Notes: generated from the letters alone by a model not told the origin. A stretch of 64,000 nt of DNA from Bostrychus sinensis (GCA_020698575.1 CM036244.1:9270034-9334033); one strand, 5' to 3'. Counted from the stretch's first letter, positions 46,770 through 59,650 are shown. Program-made: numbers and translations.

Positions 46770-47320
46770 TTAAAGGGGCTATATTATGCTTTTATTCATA
46801 TTTTTATTTTTCATGTCTAGAACAGCAGCACATTTTAAAACCTTTAAAAACATTATCTGGCTAAAAGAAAATGTTTTTAATTAGGTATTCTACTGGTGTC
46901 ATAAAAAAACAAGTGAAGAAACCAGCAGAGGGCAACAGAGAGTTGCTGTCCTTTGAACATAATCAAAGAAAAAGAGCACTTCACTTCTTTAAACTTTCTG
47001 TATAATGCCATTTTACTCCAAAATGAAAAATATCTGTGAGGAATCGGTAGAAACAGAGGTGTACACAGTTTTTTGTTGATAAATAAATGGCTGGATGTAG
47101 AGGGCTTGTTGATTGGTCAGTGCTTCCTGGAGTGGGCGGGGCTTTGTGGGAGAGGTGGAGTTTTGTGGAGCCGAATGTTTTGAGGACTCAAAATACAGAT
47201 TTACTTAAACAGGCGTGAGACAAAACACAACTCCAAGTATGTTTTTGACAAGAGAAAAACATTATAAGATGGGAGAAAGCTCAGAAAAATATTTTTTTTT
47301 TGCAAAATATAGCCCCCTTA
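46770..47320 (-). mobile_element. family A element, copy A9 (full length, 551 bp)
   Basis: Both termini are preserved: ttaaaggggctatattatgc at the left and tgcaaaatatagccccctta at the right, an inverted repeat of about 18 bp flanked by TTTAA-like sequence. Carries plus-strand CCAGCAGAGGGC at 46922-46933. Best reference copy for the family. Confidence 0.9.
46922..46933 (+). promoter_or_regulatory. CTCF-like core motif in A9
   Basis: CCAGCAGAGGGC followed by AAC, about 870 bp from visible jade2 exon 1. Confidence 0.45.
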
Positions 47321-48494
47321 CTGTGTCCTGAAAGACCAAATAAAATAAAAAACAAGACGCCAAACAAGATTAGCAAGCAACTTTCATTCAAAAATACTTA
47401 CACCATGTTTCATCCAACCATCTTTTATACTAGACCTTCAGAGCAAACACTGTTCATAAATGAGTCATGCTCTGAAAATGGCATTTCATAGTGACAAATT
47501 CAAGGTAATGACGTGAATGGAAGAAAAAAAAAATTACTAATGAGACCAAGTAGTTGACAGAAGAGTTGCCTGGTTGGGCTGACAGTGTCCCCATTTCCAT
47601 TGGAAAGCTGCAAATGAGCTGTTAATTGTGTCTTTTAGCATTATATGACTAAGACTAGAAGTAGAGTTGAATATTAATAATTCAAATTCATGTTTTTGTA
47701 GCAGTAAATAGTGTTTATAGTTTGTTACTGCTGTTTATGTGCCTCACACTGTTGTCTGAGGGTTTCAAAGCAAACGTCCCGGAGCTGCTGCCGCCAAAAC
47801 TAAACTACATTTGTGTTTTTCTGTAGAAATCATACTGTTGTTTCTGTAGCCAACGCACACAGCTGTGAATTAACTCCACAGAGTAACCAACATGACAAAA
47901 AAGTAAAAGAAGAAGCTAGGAGAGGAAGAGGAATTAATTGGGTCCATGCCAGACACGTTGAGTCGCAAATTAGGCAAGCACCAAAAAAACTGGACTCCTG
48001 CCAACTGCATTTCTCTTACAAATCAGTAATGGTGTGTCTCTAAACCGCATGTGTGTGCTAGCATGAGAAACCAGAGGAGGCTGCTGTGAAGATAATGGGA
48101 CGGGACAGACACGGGACTGTGGAGAGTGTGTGGGAGACAGTGGAGGAGGAAAGGTAATAAAGAGGCAGAGGCAGAAATTTGGGAAAACTCACCGGGAAGT
48201 ATGACAAAAACAAGATAAAAATGGACTAAGATTAGAAGAGAGCATGGTAAAAGGAAGATTTAATGCAATTTTGGGGGATATTGGAGACAAAACCAGCTGC
48301 TTTGGGCATGAGGCGGGGGACATCTGGGACAATCACTGTAGATAATCGCAGGGTTAACTTTTAGAGACTCACACACACCGACAAAAGTCCATTTATATTG
48401 ACCGATTCACCAATACAGACTTTCCAAAAATGGGTTTGAGCTCGAGCGTCCATAGAAAATACACATACGCATGGGAAAGACATGCACTCACTTT
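47321..48494. other. intron sequence, nothing recognised
   Basis: Open stretches here show no protein family features. Confidence 0.4.
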
Positions 48495-48852
48495 TAGAGC
48501 TGCAACTAACAATTATTTTGATAATCGATAAATCTGTTGGTTATTTTTACAATTAATTGATCAATAATCAAATCGAGCAGTGCAAGGAAATATGGGATCT
48601 TTTACAAAATTTTACCCGGACATCTGGATAAAGCATTAACACAGATACTTTTTTTTTTTTTTTTTACAATTTTGTTACTGTTTCTGTGCATTTACTGCTC
48701 TGACTTGGCAATAAAACCACTTCTCTCAGCACATGAAGTGTTTAAAAGTATATGTATATTCTTAAAAACAATCAATTTCTGAATTAGTTTATGATTTTTT
48801 TTTTTTAATAATCAGTTATAATCGATTAAGCCTATATGTTGTTGCAACCCTA
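48495..48852 (+). mobile_element. hAT-like MITE with 7/8 target duplication
   Basis: Starts tagagctgcaactaac and ends gttgttgcaacccta; rich in ATCGATTA-type sub-terminal motifs. Flanks CTCACTTT (48487-48494) and CTCAATTT (48853-48860). 358 bp, no coding capacity. A fragment of the same family is at 41162-41215. Confidence 0.9.
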
Positions 48853-48982
48853 CTCAATTTGCAAGTTATTTCCCTATAAACACTTGGCCCTATTTTGCAA
48901 TACTTAGCTAGTTACTCTGTTAGCAAGATAGTAAAAAAGATAATGTCATATTCTGGTCAGTAATGGGCGAAGGTAGATATGG

Positions 48983-49283
48983 TTAAAGGGGCAATATTAT
49001 GCAGAATTGACTTTTTTATAGCTTTCAACCATGTTATAATGTTTCCTCATCAAAAACATACCTGAAGTTGTGTTTTGTTTCAAATGGCATCATCCAAAAA
49101 GTTTAAGGAAGTGAAGTGCTTTTTTTCTTTTTCTGCTGCCCTCTGCATCTGTTTCTTTATAGTAAAGTAATTCTTAGTCAGATAATCTTTTTAAAGGTTG
49201 TATAAAGTGCTGCTGGTCTAGAAGCAACCAAGGTTGTTTTAAAAATATAAATCAGCATAAAAAAGCATAATACAGCCATTTAA
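48983..49283 (+). mobile_element. family A element, copy A6 (internally deleted)
   Basis: Left end ttaaaggggcaatattatgc and right end gcataatacagccatttaa. The central part, including the CTCF-like core, is lost or damaged (ctgccctctgcatctg). Confidence 0.8.
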
Positions 49284-50079
49284 GTAATTTGTGTCATTGC
49301 AAGATAGGGCCAAAGATATCAACTCTAGCCACAAGGGAACAGCAAAGAAACAAATTATTAGTTTGGGAGGATTCTTTAACATTGTGAGATATATAGGGAT
49401 TGTGGCTCATAGAATAGAAAAGCATTCACCCCTGAATTAAAGGCTTTCTTGCTCTAGTCCAGGTCTGGGGACTATATTTTTACCATTGCAAGATAGGGCC
49501 AGTGCCTTCAACTGCATCAGTCAGTTTGTAGTACCATGCTGGGTGCATTTTCTTGGGGTGCGTCAAAATCTTAAGCACATTTTAGGAAATTTTAAATGTT
49601 TTGAAATAGTAATGTTCAAAAGTGACAGTAGACACCTGCTGCTGCTTTCTAAGATAAGTAAAAAAAAATTAAAAACACTCGTATCACCTTTGTCTAAGTT
49701 CTGCTTCTCTGGTGTTCATCGAGTCACAAACGGACAGAGGTTTGTCTGAATTTCTAAAAAGAGCCTTGTGTTTTGTTGAGTCAGTGCGCGGCCGGACGGC
49801 CTGTGTGAGTGTTGATCTGTCTGTGGGATGGATTCGTCAGCCCGAGCCTGTCCGGTCCATCCCGGTTTGAGACCGGGGATAAAAATAAACCAGGAACACA
49901 ATGTGCAGAGGCTGCTTTGATTAGGACGCCCTGCATGTGTTTCTGTGTGGGCCTTTTTCAAAACAGACGCTCCACAGAGACACCGAGGAGAGAGGGGAGG
50001 AGTTTACTGGGATTTACTGCAAAGCTTTTTAAAATACTGGGGATAATATACATATTGTGTACATATTATATATATAATA

Positions 50080-50875
50080 TATAACAACAATATAATGTTG
50101 ATGGATATTGTGATACCATTTTTTTTTTGCCATCCAGCCATTTTCTTCCGCTTATCCGGGGTCGCGTCGCGGGGGCAGCAGTCTAAGCAGGGACGCCCAG
50201 ACTTCCCTCTCCCCAGACACTTCCACCAGCTCGCCCAGAGGAACCCCAAGGCGTTCCCAGGCCCAGCCGAGAGACATAGTCCCTCCAGCGTGTCCTAGGT
50301 CTTCCCAAGGGCCTACGCCTGGTGGGACATGCCCAGAACACCTCCCCAGGAAGGCGACCAGGAGGCATCTGGAACAGATGCTGAGCCACCTCAGCTTGCT
50401 CCTCTCGATGTGGAGGAGCAGCAGCTCTACTCCAAGATCCTCCCAGGTGACAGAGCTCCTCACCCTTTCTCTAAGGGAGCGCCCAGCCACCCTGCGGAGG
50501 AAACTCATTTTGGCCGTGATATTTTTGCGATATTTTAAAATGGGGCCTACTATTCTGACACAATAATGTGAATTCACTTAAAGCAAAAATGTAAGTGTCG
50601 TGTCACACCCTAACACAGACTAAACCAGGAATAAAACAAGGCCAAATTGTGACTAAATTGGGAAAATTACCACTAAAATTGGACTTTTTAAACATTTGTA
50701 TTAAGTCACAACACATTTTTATTTAAAGCTCTGGTAGGAATATGATTCTGTCAGTGTTAATCTCTGTCAGATGGAAGACCACAGTGTTCTTGCAATATAT
50801 TTAGATTCTTGTGATAGGGATATTGCATATTGATATTGTGATGATGACAATTTTGCGATATATTGTGCAGCCCTA
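50080..50875 (+). mobile_element. family E copy E3, split by a LINE fragment
   Basis: Right portion from about 50518 (tttttgcgatattttaaaat) to tattgtgcagcccta matches E1. The left portion before 50125 is short and degraded (ttgatggatattgtgata). The middle 50126-50517 is a LINE fragment in reverse orientation. Confidence 0.7.
50126..50517 (-). pseudogene. 5'-truncated LINE fragment nested in E3
   Basis: On the minus strand an open stretch of about 120 codons reads LRWLSICSRCLLVAFLGRC and, later, the region ending CLDCCPRDATPDKRKK. It is followed by ataagcggaagaaaatggct and an A-run. This tail is widespread in fish LINE-derived repeats. I do not assign a clade. Confidence 0.65.
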
Positions 50876-51871
50876 GCACGCAATTTTTTATACTGGCTTT
50901 TTCCATATGTAGATTAGCCAGCAAAGTTTTTACTAGCCTATACATCTACTAACATGATTTTAGCAGTAATATTCAAAGATATACGTACAATCTAAAAGCA
51001 TTATCAATAACGTACATATATACAGTGCTGCTCTCAATGCTGTCACAGAACATACTGTGTCTAATAACATTTGTATTGGCAATATTACAATAATTTTTAT
51101 TCAGTAACTAAATATTCAGTCTATAAGATTGTTCAGTGACATAAAACAGGAGCAACAAACCTTCTCTTCAAGTAAATGCTGCGTTGGCTGCTTGGAAACT
51201 GCAATATGTAAGTCAAGGCAAAAAAAAAAAAAAAAAAAAAGTGAATGAATATAACTAATTCAATAAGAATACAATCTTACTGTGACATCATGTAAAGAAA
51301 ATAATAATATCAGTCCATAAAAACTGTCAATATCACTACATTTAAAAGCCAAAAACACAAAACTACGCTTTACTGTGTCCTTACATTCGTATACTTTCAA
51401 ACTCACTGTTAATAAGCCATGTTTTTTTTTTTTATTTGTCACTTGGCATCAATTCAAAAATGTATCTACGCAACAAAAGGTCTTACCGAAACTACAGAGA
51501 CAGCGTTTAATTTCTTTCCCTCAGATCAAAATTAAGACAATAGCTAATTAACACAGAGACAAGCAGAACCTCTAGTGCTTTCCTCACCTTGTTCATCTCT
51601 GCTGTGGTGATTAAATACGAGTGGAAGTGACACGTCTGACAAACCTGGGGTACAATGGGCGTTCATCATTCAGACTGACGTGAATTTAACAGGACAGGTA
51701 ATTTGGGGTTTGTTTACCGGAGACAGAGGAGCTAAAGTGGGCCAGCAGCAAGATAGAATTAACTTAATGAAAACTCCTAATTGACACATTATCAAGAAAA
51801 TACTAGATGTTAAAATAGGCTTTTCTGTCATGTACATGCAAGAATGTCAAATTTACAACTACTGAGGTTGA

Positions 51872-52050
51872 AAAACAGGCTTTTTGAAATAGTTTTGGAT
51901 CCCTTTGCTTTAGTATTCCACATTTTATAACTTAAAATAATGTATATGTGCGGAAAACGTCTTCTTTTAGGTGTCTGTCGCCCCCCTGCTGGCAACGATA
52001 GGGACTGGACAGAGCATAAAGTGGCTATGTAGCACGGCTATTAGCAACAT
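51872..52050 (+). mobile_element. family B fragment, copy B4
   Basis: caggctttttgaaatagttt through ctattagcaacatg. The CTCF-like core has one extra C (51980-51992). Both ends missing. Confidence 0.75.
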
Positions 52051-52054
52051 GTGA

Positions 52055-52335
52055 TTCCTGTGATACCTCCACTAGGGGCACACGAGCAATTTACAAGGGG
52101 TACTTGCTATCTTTTCATATTAAACCATTGAAACTTATGAAAAACAAGCAAGCACAAATGTCTCACTGACGATTGATTAAAATGATTTATTAAAAGGAAA
52201 TGAAACTACTACAAAAAATACTTGGATAGGCTAAATGATGATTAATTTTTTGTAAATTTATTATGAGTTTAAGATTTTTTTTTTCATTTTTAACATGAAA
52301 AATATAGTAAAATAAATAAATGTAATAGAAATGTA
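52055..52335 (-). mobile_element. fragment related to the hAT-like MITE at 34175
   Basis: Reverse complement shares tattttactatattttta, gtagtagtttcatttccttt and gtgagacatttgtgcttg-type blocks. Termini are not preserved. Confidence 0.6.
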
Positions 52336-52379
52336 TATGGTTTATTAATAATCTGATTATTTTGTTATAATTTTATAAT

Positions 52380-52670
52380 TGGGCAGCAGTAGCTCAGTTG
52401 GTAGAGACGCTAACCACTCACCCAAAGGTTCGAGCCCCGCTGCCAGCATTACATACTGCTGTTGTGTCCTTGGGCAAGACACTTCACCCACCTTGCCTGT
52501 ATGAATGTGTTAGTGTGACTGTGTGATTGTGTTTGGTGGTGGTCGGAGAGGCTGTAGACACAAAATGGCAGCCACACTTCTACCGAGGAGTGACTGAATA
52601 ATGCCCCAAACTGTAAAGCAACTTTGAGTGTCTAGAGAAGCACTATATAAGACTAATGCATTTTATATTT
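52380..52670 (+). mobile_element. tRNA-derived SINE, near full length
   Basis: Starts gggcagcagtagctcagttg with a B-box-like ggttcgagccc, then cttgggcaagacacttcacc. The body has an internal deletion after cacttctac compared with 37438. Confidence 0.85.
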
Positions 52671-53687
52671 CTGGAAATGTAAATATGTTTTGTTATTATT
52701 CTTGTACGAGCAGGAAGCTAAAAATAAGTTGTTTGATTTGTTCTATGTAAAATAGGGGTGGGATTAAATAAGTTTTCTTCCTCCCACTCCTTTTCAAGCC
52801 TTAAAAGAAACAGTTTTCATGTATTTATGATTCTGTATGTACTGTATATTTGTCTTCAGTTGCTCGAAACAAATATAGACTAACTAATGCATTATTATTA
52901 TTGTAAATTATTTTTAGATTTATTGTTATTTTAAGGGATTTCTTTGATCTTGAATGTAATTTTTTAAGCAAACACAGAAAAGGAACTACGGAGTTAGAGA
53001 AGCCACATTTTTCATTTGAACTGTGGGTCGTCTTCTGTTGTCAAAATAAATCCGATATGATTTTCATTCCATGATGTTTTGTTTTGTTTATTGTCATTTT
53101 TTCTCATTGTCTTTCATTCACCCCATTACATTGTCTTTTGAGGTGAATGGGGTTGAACAATTCTGAACACAATTGTGCGTCTAAAGCCAACCTACCGAAG
53201 AATTTCATTAGGGGAACTGGGTTAAATTGAAAGAATAATGACCTCTTCAGTGACAGGAAAAATGCTTGTTCAGGTGTCATAACCAGCAGCTTATTATTAT
53301 GAAAGCTCCTGTGTCTAAAGCAAACACTCTTACTGTATTCAAAGTCTTTCTGCACACCCCCCGTCCCGCTCTCTTCCCCTCTCTCGTACTTCTACAGTGG
53401 GATCAGTGTACATCCCGATGTCAAAGCCGTGAAATCCCTGTTTGGTCACGCTCGCACACACACACATTCCTCCTCTGTGGGTCGGGCGGGCTCCTCTCGC
53501 TCTCACACACACAAACACTGATCATTTGGGAATTAGTGGTGACGCAGGCGGTGCCCTTTGCCTTTGGGTTACACACACAGACTACACACATGGCTATACA
53601 GACACAGAGGTTTTAAACAGCAGCAAACTCAGGCTGTGTCTGAGTATGCAACAGGTTTTAATCATTTAGCCTTGAACAAATGGAAAA

Positions 53688-54193
53688 TGCTTTTATTTAT
53701 ATTTTTAAACCAATCGCGGTCGCCTCTAGAACAGCACTGCACTTTTTACAACCTTTAAAAACATTATCTGGCGAAAATAAAGCACTTCCAATAATTACTT
53801 CACTACTGCCATAAAGAAACAGGTAAAAAGACCAGCAGAGGGCAGCAGAGTGCAGCTCGGTTATGCTCTTTTGAACTGAAAGAAAGAGGAAAAAAAAACT
53901 TTTTAAACTTCTTGTATGATGTCATTTTATTACAAAATGAAAAATGTCTGTGAAGAATCAGTGGAAACAGAGCTGTACATTGTTTTCTGGACTTGAGTGC
54001 TTTGTTGATTGGTCAGTGCTTACTGAAGTGGCCAGGGGTTTGTGGGAAAACTGAGAGTTTTGAGGCCTCAGGACTGCTGTGCCAGAGAATACAGGATTAC
54101 TGAAACAAAACACCAACTACAGGTTTGTTTTTGATGAGGAGACAGCATTAGAACATGGGAGAAAGCCCAGAAAAGTCAATTTTGCATAATATA
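53688..54193 (-). mobile_element. family A element, copy A10
   Basis: Near full length, from aaaatgcttttatttatatt to caattttgcataatataatg. Plus-strand CCAGCAGAGGGC at 53832-53843 is intact. Confidence 0.85.
53832..53843 (+). promoter_or_regulatory. CTCF-like core motif in A10
   Basis: CCAGCAGAGGGC followed by AGC. Confidence 0.5.
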
Positions 54194-54710
54194 ATGTGTT
54201 TCAACAACTTAACATTAGATTAGGGGCGCATGGTGGCAGAGTAGTTAGCTTCTTGGGCCAGCCGTCCATGTTCTCTTTCTCGCCTGTCCTCCTCTTCATT
54301 CATAAATATGCTTTTAATTATCCATAATACTTGCGACTTGTACATAAAGTGTTTAACAAAAAGCTGAAAACGAGTTGTAAACATTGCGAGATACTCAAAA
54401 ATACAACGCCCCAGTGGCAGCTTCAGTAACACTTCATAAATCCACTTCACGACTTTAAGGAGAGCCCGCCTCGGTCCCAGCTCTCACGTCCTCATCTGTC
54501 ACAACAAAAGATTTATGAAGCAAAATAAAAATGATGGCTGAGAAACATTAAGTCAGTTTAGGGGAGTGCACTGCTGCCTCACAACAACTAGAGAGAAAAA
54601 AAAAAACACTGATTAATCACTTATATCTGTTGTTTTTGATCACTTTTGGATGTTCACAAACTTGCCGGGAGACAGAAACCACTCTGCAATGTGACTAATC
54701 TAATACAGTA

Positions 54711-54835
54711 TTCTGCTAAATCTACTTTAACCATGTTATATTGTTGTTTTCACCTCAAAAACAGACCTGGAGTAGTATTTTGTTGTTTTCCTGTTTGTTG
54801 GAGTAATCCTGTATGCTGAGGCTGTCTCTTTCCAG
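54711..54835 (-). mobile_element. family B fragment, copy B5
   Basis: ttctgctaaatctactttaa to tgtatgctgaggctgtctct; only the end shared with family A is present. It abuts minisatellite array 4. Confidence 0.7.
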
Positions 54836-54839
54836 GACA

Positions 54840-55285
54840 AAAATCAGGACATATCCTAGAGTAAACTAAGACTAAAATCAGGCCTAGACCAGGGCAAAAA
54901 CAGAACATAATCAGGCCTAAACAAGCATTAAAACTAGAACATGACCAGGCCTAAAACTAGAATATAAATGTGCCTAAACAAGGACTAAAACTAAAATATA
55001 ACCAGACTTAAAACTAGAATATAAACAGACCTAAACCAAGACTGAAACCAGGCCTAAACCAGGACTAAAACCAGAAAATAACCAGGTAAATCAGGTCAAA
55101 AATGGGACATAACCAAACCAGCACTAAAACCAGGCCTAAACAAGGACTAAAACCAGATCTAGACCAGGACTAAAACCAAGACTAAAACCAGGACATAACC
55201 TAGACTAAAGCAGGTCTAAACTAGGACTAAAACCAGGACTAAAATCCAGAGTAAACCAAGACTAAACTAGTAGTCTTGTCTAAAT
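54840..55285 (+). repeat. CCAGGACTAAA-type minisatellite, array 4
   Basis: About 38 degenerate units, many of the form aggcctaaaccaggactaaa. It sits directly next to a family B end. No hAT-like terminus recognised at its right side. Confidence 0.85.
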
Positions 55286-55969
55286 AGTTCATATCTTAGC
55301 ATCCTAACTCCAGAGTAAGCCTCAGAGGTGACAGCACTGAGTGTTGTGGAGCAGAACACAGTTTTAGCCTCTGTCTCACTGTGAACAGCAGGATCTCGGT
55401 TCAGACTGAATATTGGTTTTCCTTTTGTTTTTTTGAGAGAAAATCCATGTCAGCCTGAAGCGGTGTGTTTTGCAAATTCAATCGAACAGAAGGACTTGCA
55501 AAAATAACACATATAACATAACATACACGTCTTTAACTGAATTTATTCACATGAAAGACTCAAATAAAGAGAAAAAAGCACTTTTAGCACTTTTACCAGT
55601 TTAGTTCAGTATAGATTTAGTATAATAAAAGAGCATTTAAACAAATTTCTCTGCTGAGATCTTTTAATAAAATCTAAGAGAATTTTTCTGGCCCATTTTC
55701 ATTTAAACTTTATTTCACCAGACAAAACATTAAGTATACACACTTCCTTACAACGTTGGCCTGGAAGTGCTAACAGACAAATGAGGTGCTCCACAATACA
55801 GAGTGAATATCTAATAAAATAACAAACTATCCACGCTTATGTGCAACTTTTATTTATTTTCATTATGTTTTACACACAACCACAGCTGTGCAGACGGTCG
55901 ATTTTTTGTTCTGACATTTACAATTACAATTTTTTTTAATGAAGTGTTAATGGTTGTGTTATTTATTAG
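55286..55969. other. intron sequence, nothing recognised
   Basis: AT-rich. No exon or repeat assigned. Confidence 0.35.
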
Positions 55970-56313
55970 TGACTTTTTAAAGCATTCTACCATGTTATAA
56001 CATTGTTCCTTCATCATAAACAGACCTGGAGTTGTATTTGTTTCATTCACACATTGTTTGAGTAATCTTGTAATCTCAGGCACGGCCTTTCTGAGGCATC
56101 AGAACACTCTTTTCCACAAATCTCTGCCCACTCCAGCAAGCCCTCTTCATCCAGTCTGCACTCATTCATTTATATAAAAAAGAAAAAGAAAAAAAAGACG
56201 CACAGCTCTGTTTCCACTGATTCCTCACAGACATTTTTCATTTTGTAGTAAAATGGCATCATATAAAAAGGAAGTTTTTCTCACTGTTTCAGTTCAAAAG
56301 AACACAACAGTCT

Positions 56314-56325
56314 GCCCTCTGCTGG
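56314..56325 (-). promoter_or_regulatory. CTCF-like core motif in A7
   Basis: CCAGCAGAGGGC followed by AGA. Confidence 0.5.
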
Positions 56326-56363
56326 TCTCTTCACCTGTTTCTTTATGGCATCTGTAGAGTATT

Positions 56364-56764
56364 TACTGTACTGTACCAAATCGTATTGTTTTCAAGGAAG
56401 TGAATATCGATACACATAAAGTATCAATCTATAATATTGGAAATATCAAAATTAGAAATTTGTATGTTAAAATAAAACCAGATATGGCTTTTTGGAGATA
56501 CATTTTGTGTTTTTAATTAAATAAAATGTTATATTCACCTTTTCTTCCCTCTTTGTCTGCTGGACATAATAAAACCCGGCCACGGTGCTACATTTGAGAG
56601 TAAACTTTTATGATTTTTTGCAAAAAGTTGATGTATTGATTATCGACATGAAGGTGTTGAATCGTATCGAATCATATCGTTCCATATTACCCAATATCGT
56701 TCTTGAATTGTATCAAAACACTTCTAATCAATACATATTGTATCGTTGCAAAATTACACCCCTA
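56364..56764 (+). mobile_element. family D hAT-like MITE, copy D4, nested in A7
   Basis: Contains caaatcgtattgttttcaag, tgtctgctggacataataaa and gtatcgttgcaaaattacac, and ends cccta. The left terminus is worn. Confidence 0.8.
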
Positions 56765-57496
56765 TTTAAAATGTTTTTAAAGGTTGTAAAATATGAAAAG
56801 ATGTTCTAGAGGTGACCAAGATTGGTTTGAAAATATGAATAAAAGCATAATGTCACCCCTTAAAGATGCTAGCGGCTAAATGATTGTAGAAAAAATCCAT
56901 GACAAATGACAAAAATGCAGTTACTTACCAATTTCCCAGGTGACAGTACTATTTATGCAGAACTGCTTAAAGACCACTGCAATTTGACAAACATACAACC
57001 AATGACAGAAACAAAACACCGCCTAAAGCCCGCCCCTTTTTAGGTAAACAGCTATGATTGGTCAACTTATAACAATGTCCGCTCCACCAATACCAACTTA
57101 CTTTCCTTACTGACAAGACTTTTACTTGAGTTCCCATTTTGTCTACTTTATGAGCTCTTTTGTTGATAAGGATGGAGGAGACAGGAGTTGCTTTGTGAAG
57201 GAAGCAGGACACGAGGAGACAACAAAAGCAAGTAGGAGGCAGAGAAAGTGGGTCAGAAGCAGACACACAAACACACACACAGAGCAGCACAGTGGCACTC
57301 TCCAAAACACATTAACTACATGATTTATTATCTGCAGCCTGAGTGAAGCACCGCCCCTCTGGGATCTTGGCATTCAATAAACAAATGCTCCTTCAAACAT
57401 GACAAACCGTATCTGTTTTAGGAGATATTAAGAAGTTGAATATTAATAACAGCCATTACATGAGCTACAAAATAATATAGTTACAGATTGTACTAC

Positions 57497-57905
57497 TTAG
57501 TGTTGTTGTCAAGACCAAGACCAGTCCAAGTGCAGGACAACACTGGGTTCAAGACTGAGTTAAGACCGAGACCAAGGCAAACCGAGAAAAGGTCAAGACC
57601 AAACCCTGTGAACTAACACTAATTCAATGAGAAAAATAAAAAAAAAGTGATTCAAATACATAAATGATTTAATGATCTAATGCAACAGACTCCACAAACA
57701 GAGACAGCTCATGTTCCTGGTTCTTCTAATGAGGAAAATTAGTTATTCCAAAATTATAAACAGCATTTTCTTACAATGTTTGATAAATAAAATGTCTAAA
57801 ACTGCCACATCCGAGACTGAGACAAGACTGCAGCCGAGGCAGAGACGAGACCAAGATCGTAAAAAAATATCTCAAGAACGGTGTCAGGTGCTAGAACACT
57901 ACTAC
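57497..57905 (+). mobile_element. GACCAAGACC repeat family member
   Basis: Starts gtgttgttgtcaagaccaag, contains gaccgagaccaaggcaaacc, then non-repetitive sequence, then gaccaagatcgt, ending near gctagaacactactac. Weak inverted similarity between the two ends. A reversed relative lies at 12773-12975. Confidence 0.6.
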
Positions 57906-58076
57906 AGATAGTACTTCACCTTGAGTACTCTTGCATAAAAGGGTCCTCTCTGCCTTCTGATACCGTCTTTGGCCAAATGGGATGAAGCAAAATACCCACA
58001 AAAATCCTCATGCTTGCCTATTTTTCCTGCAACTTTCAGGAATAAAATGTTCACTTGTTGCCTAATCTGTGCCGCC

Positions 58077-58158
58077 CACTAACAGATGCCATGATGAAGA
58101 GTTAATCTGCGTTACTCACTTCACCTGTCAGTGGTCATAATGTTATGGATGATGTGTG
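58077..58158 (-). mobile_element. isolated terminus of the 32309-33840 family
   Basis: tgccatgatgaagagttaat and cttcacctgtcagtggtcat match the reverse complement of 32318-32385. Confidence 0.7.
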
Positions 58159-58763
58159 AATGGTTCAGTACTCTGCCTCTCTCGTGCCTGTGTGTTACTG
58201 CGCTCCTCTGCTCTGATAGTAACCCTGTGTGTGGTGCGTCCTGTGGTGGGCTCACAGTAAAACGCTGCCTGCTGCTGATGTGAAGGCTGCAGGAGGAAGT
58301 GAATGAGCTGGAGCTGAGCCAGAACTATAAACTGTAAATAAACCTTATACCACACCAACTCCCTCTTCTCTCAGAGCGCTCTCCAATCACACTTTCTCTG
58401 ATACTTTTATCTTTCCATCCTTAAGGGATCCTCCTTTTACACAATTTTCTTATTGACCTTTCACTCACATCTCTTCACTGAACTCCTGCTTCTCACCTAT
58501 TCCCTCTCAAACTTTAGTGCAAAATTAGTTGCTTGCAGTGCTAGCAAATGATGCAACGTTTCATAACCTTTCCTAAAATGCTTGAAAACACAACTTTAAT
58601 GCACCAAAATATATAACATGTAACAGCTTTTTTTGTAATAAAAAGTAAGATTTGCCAATATATAAAGCCTTAAATGTGTATATGCTTCAGTACAAATCAC
58701 TGATGTAAAATTTTAATTCCATAACAAAAGATATGCTCTTTCCCAACATAGGACCCTCTAGGC

Positions 58764-58980
58764 CAGGGGTGTCCAAACTTTTTCCAAAGAGAGCCAGATT
58801 TGAAGATGTGTTCAGCAGTCCCTCCTAATGTTTGAACATCTTTGAACATAAAAATGCAACTGCAATTATGTTTTGACCAACTAATGAGAAGACACAAGGC
58901 AGAGAGGAGATACAGACAAAGCTACAGAAACACTACGAAAATGCTTGTGGGCCATAAATGATACATTTTGTCATAGAAGC
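58764..58980 (+). mobile_element. hAT-like left end
   Basis: caggggtgtccaaacttttt followed by gagagccagatttgaag is a common fish hAT terminus. The matching right end was not found. Confidence 0.55.
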
Positions 58981-59650
58981 TTCAGTGAGTGACTTGTTGT
59001 GCATGCATTTTTGTGAGGCGGCAAATTTAAAACATTAAAGTACGTTTTAGATGACACGGACAAATGGTTGCTCTTTATACGACTGTTAAAATATACCATG
59101 AAATAAAAGCCCCCAGGTCTAACACTCATTTCTATGGATCTAACAATTTTGGCGATTTTGTGAAATTACCAACAGCAAAAATCTCAAATCTCAAGCTCCT
59201 GGGGCTAAAATGCATTGTTTTGTTGCAGCGGAGTGGTAAAAAAAAAAGCAGAGGGAACTCCACAGACCATGATCCTTTGCTCTGTTTTATTCCAGCCAAC
59301 ATAGCAAACAAAATATGAATTCAGATGCTTATTTAATCTTAATCTTTTGAAATATGGCAATAATAAATGCACTAAAAGCTCGTCAGGGCACTTTTAGAGA
59401 ATAGGTTTTGTTATCGTAAGCGTTTCTACTTTGATCTTCCTCACAATGTTGCAATAAATATCATACAGTGAGGTTAATATTGTGACATTACCGTACTGAG
59501 ATTTAGATATCGATACATCCCTGCTTAAAATTAGTGGTGAGTGATGGATTAAATCTGACAAAATGTGGTCAGGCACATTTCTGTAACTACTTGTCCAGGA
59601 TAACATAAAAAAATTATATAATTTTAGCTTATATGCTAATTGGAGATGCT

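Larger units (their letters stand above)
55970..56864 (+). mobile_element. family A element, copy A7, interrupted by D4
   Basis: Left part ttctaccatgttataacatt and right part ttctagaggtgaccaagatt flank a family D MITE at about 56364-56764. Minus-strand CCAGCAGAGGGC at 56314-56325 is intact. Confidence 0.85.

Noticed and set aside
47813..48180. Possible plus-strand exons (76-codon frame and a purine-rich frame ending before gtaataaag)
   Set aside because: No protein motif, no convincing acceptor, and opposite to the jade2 direction.
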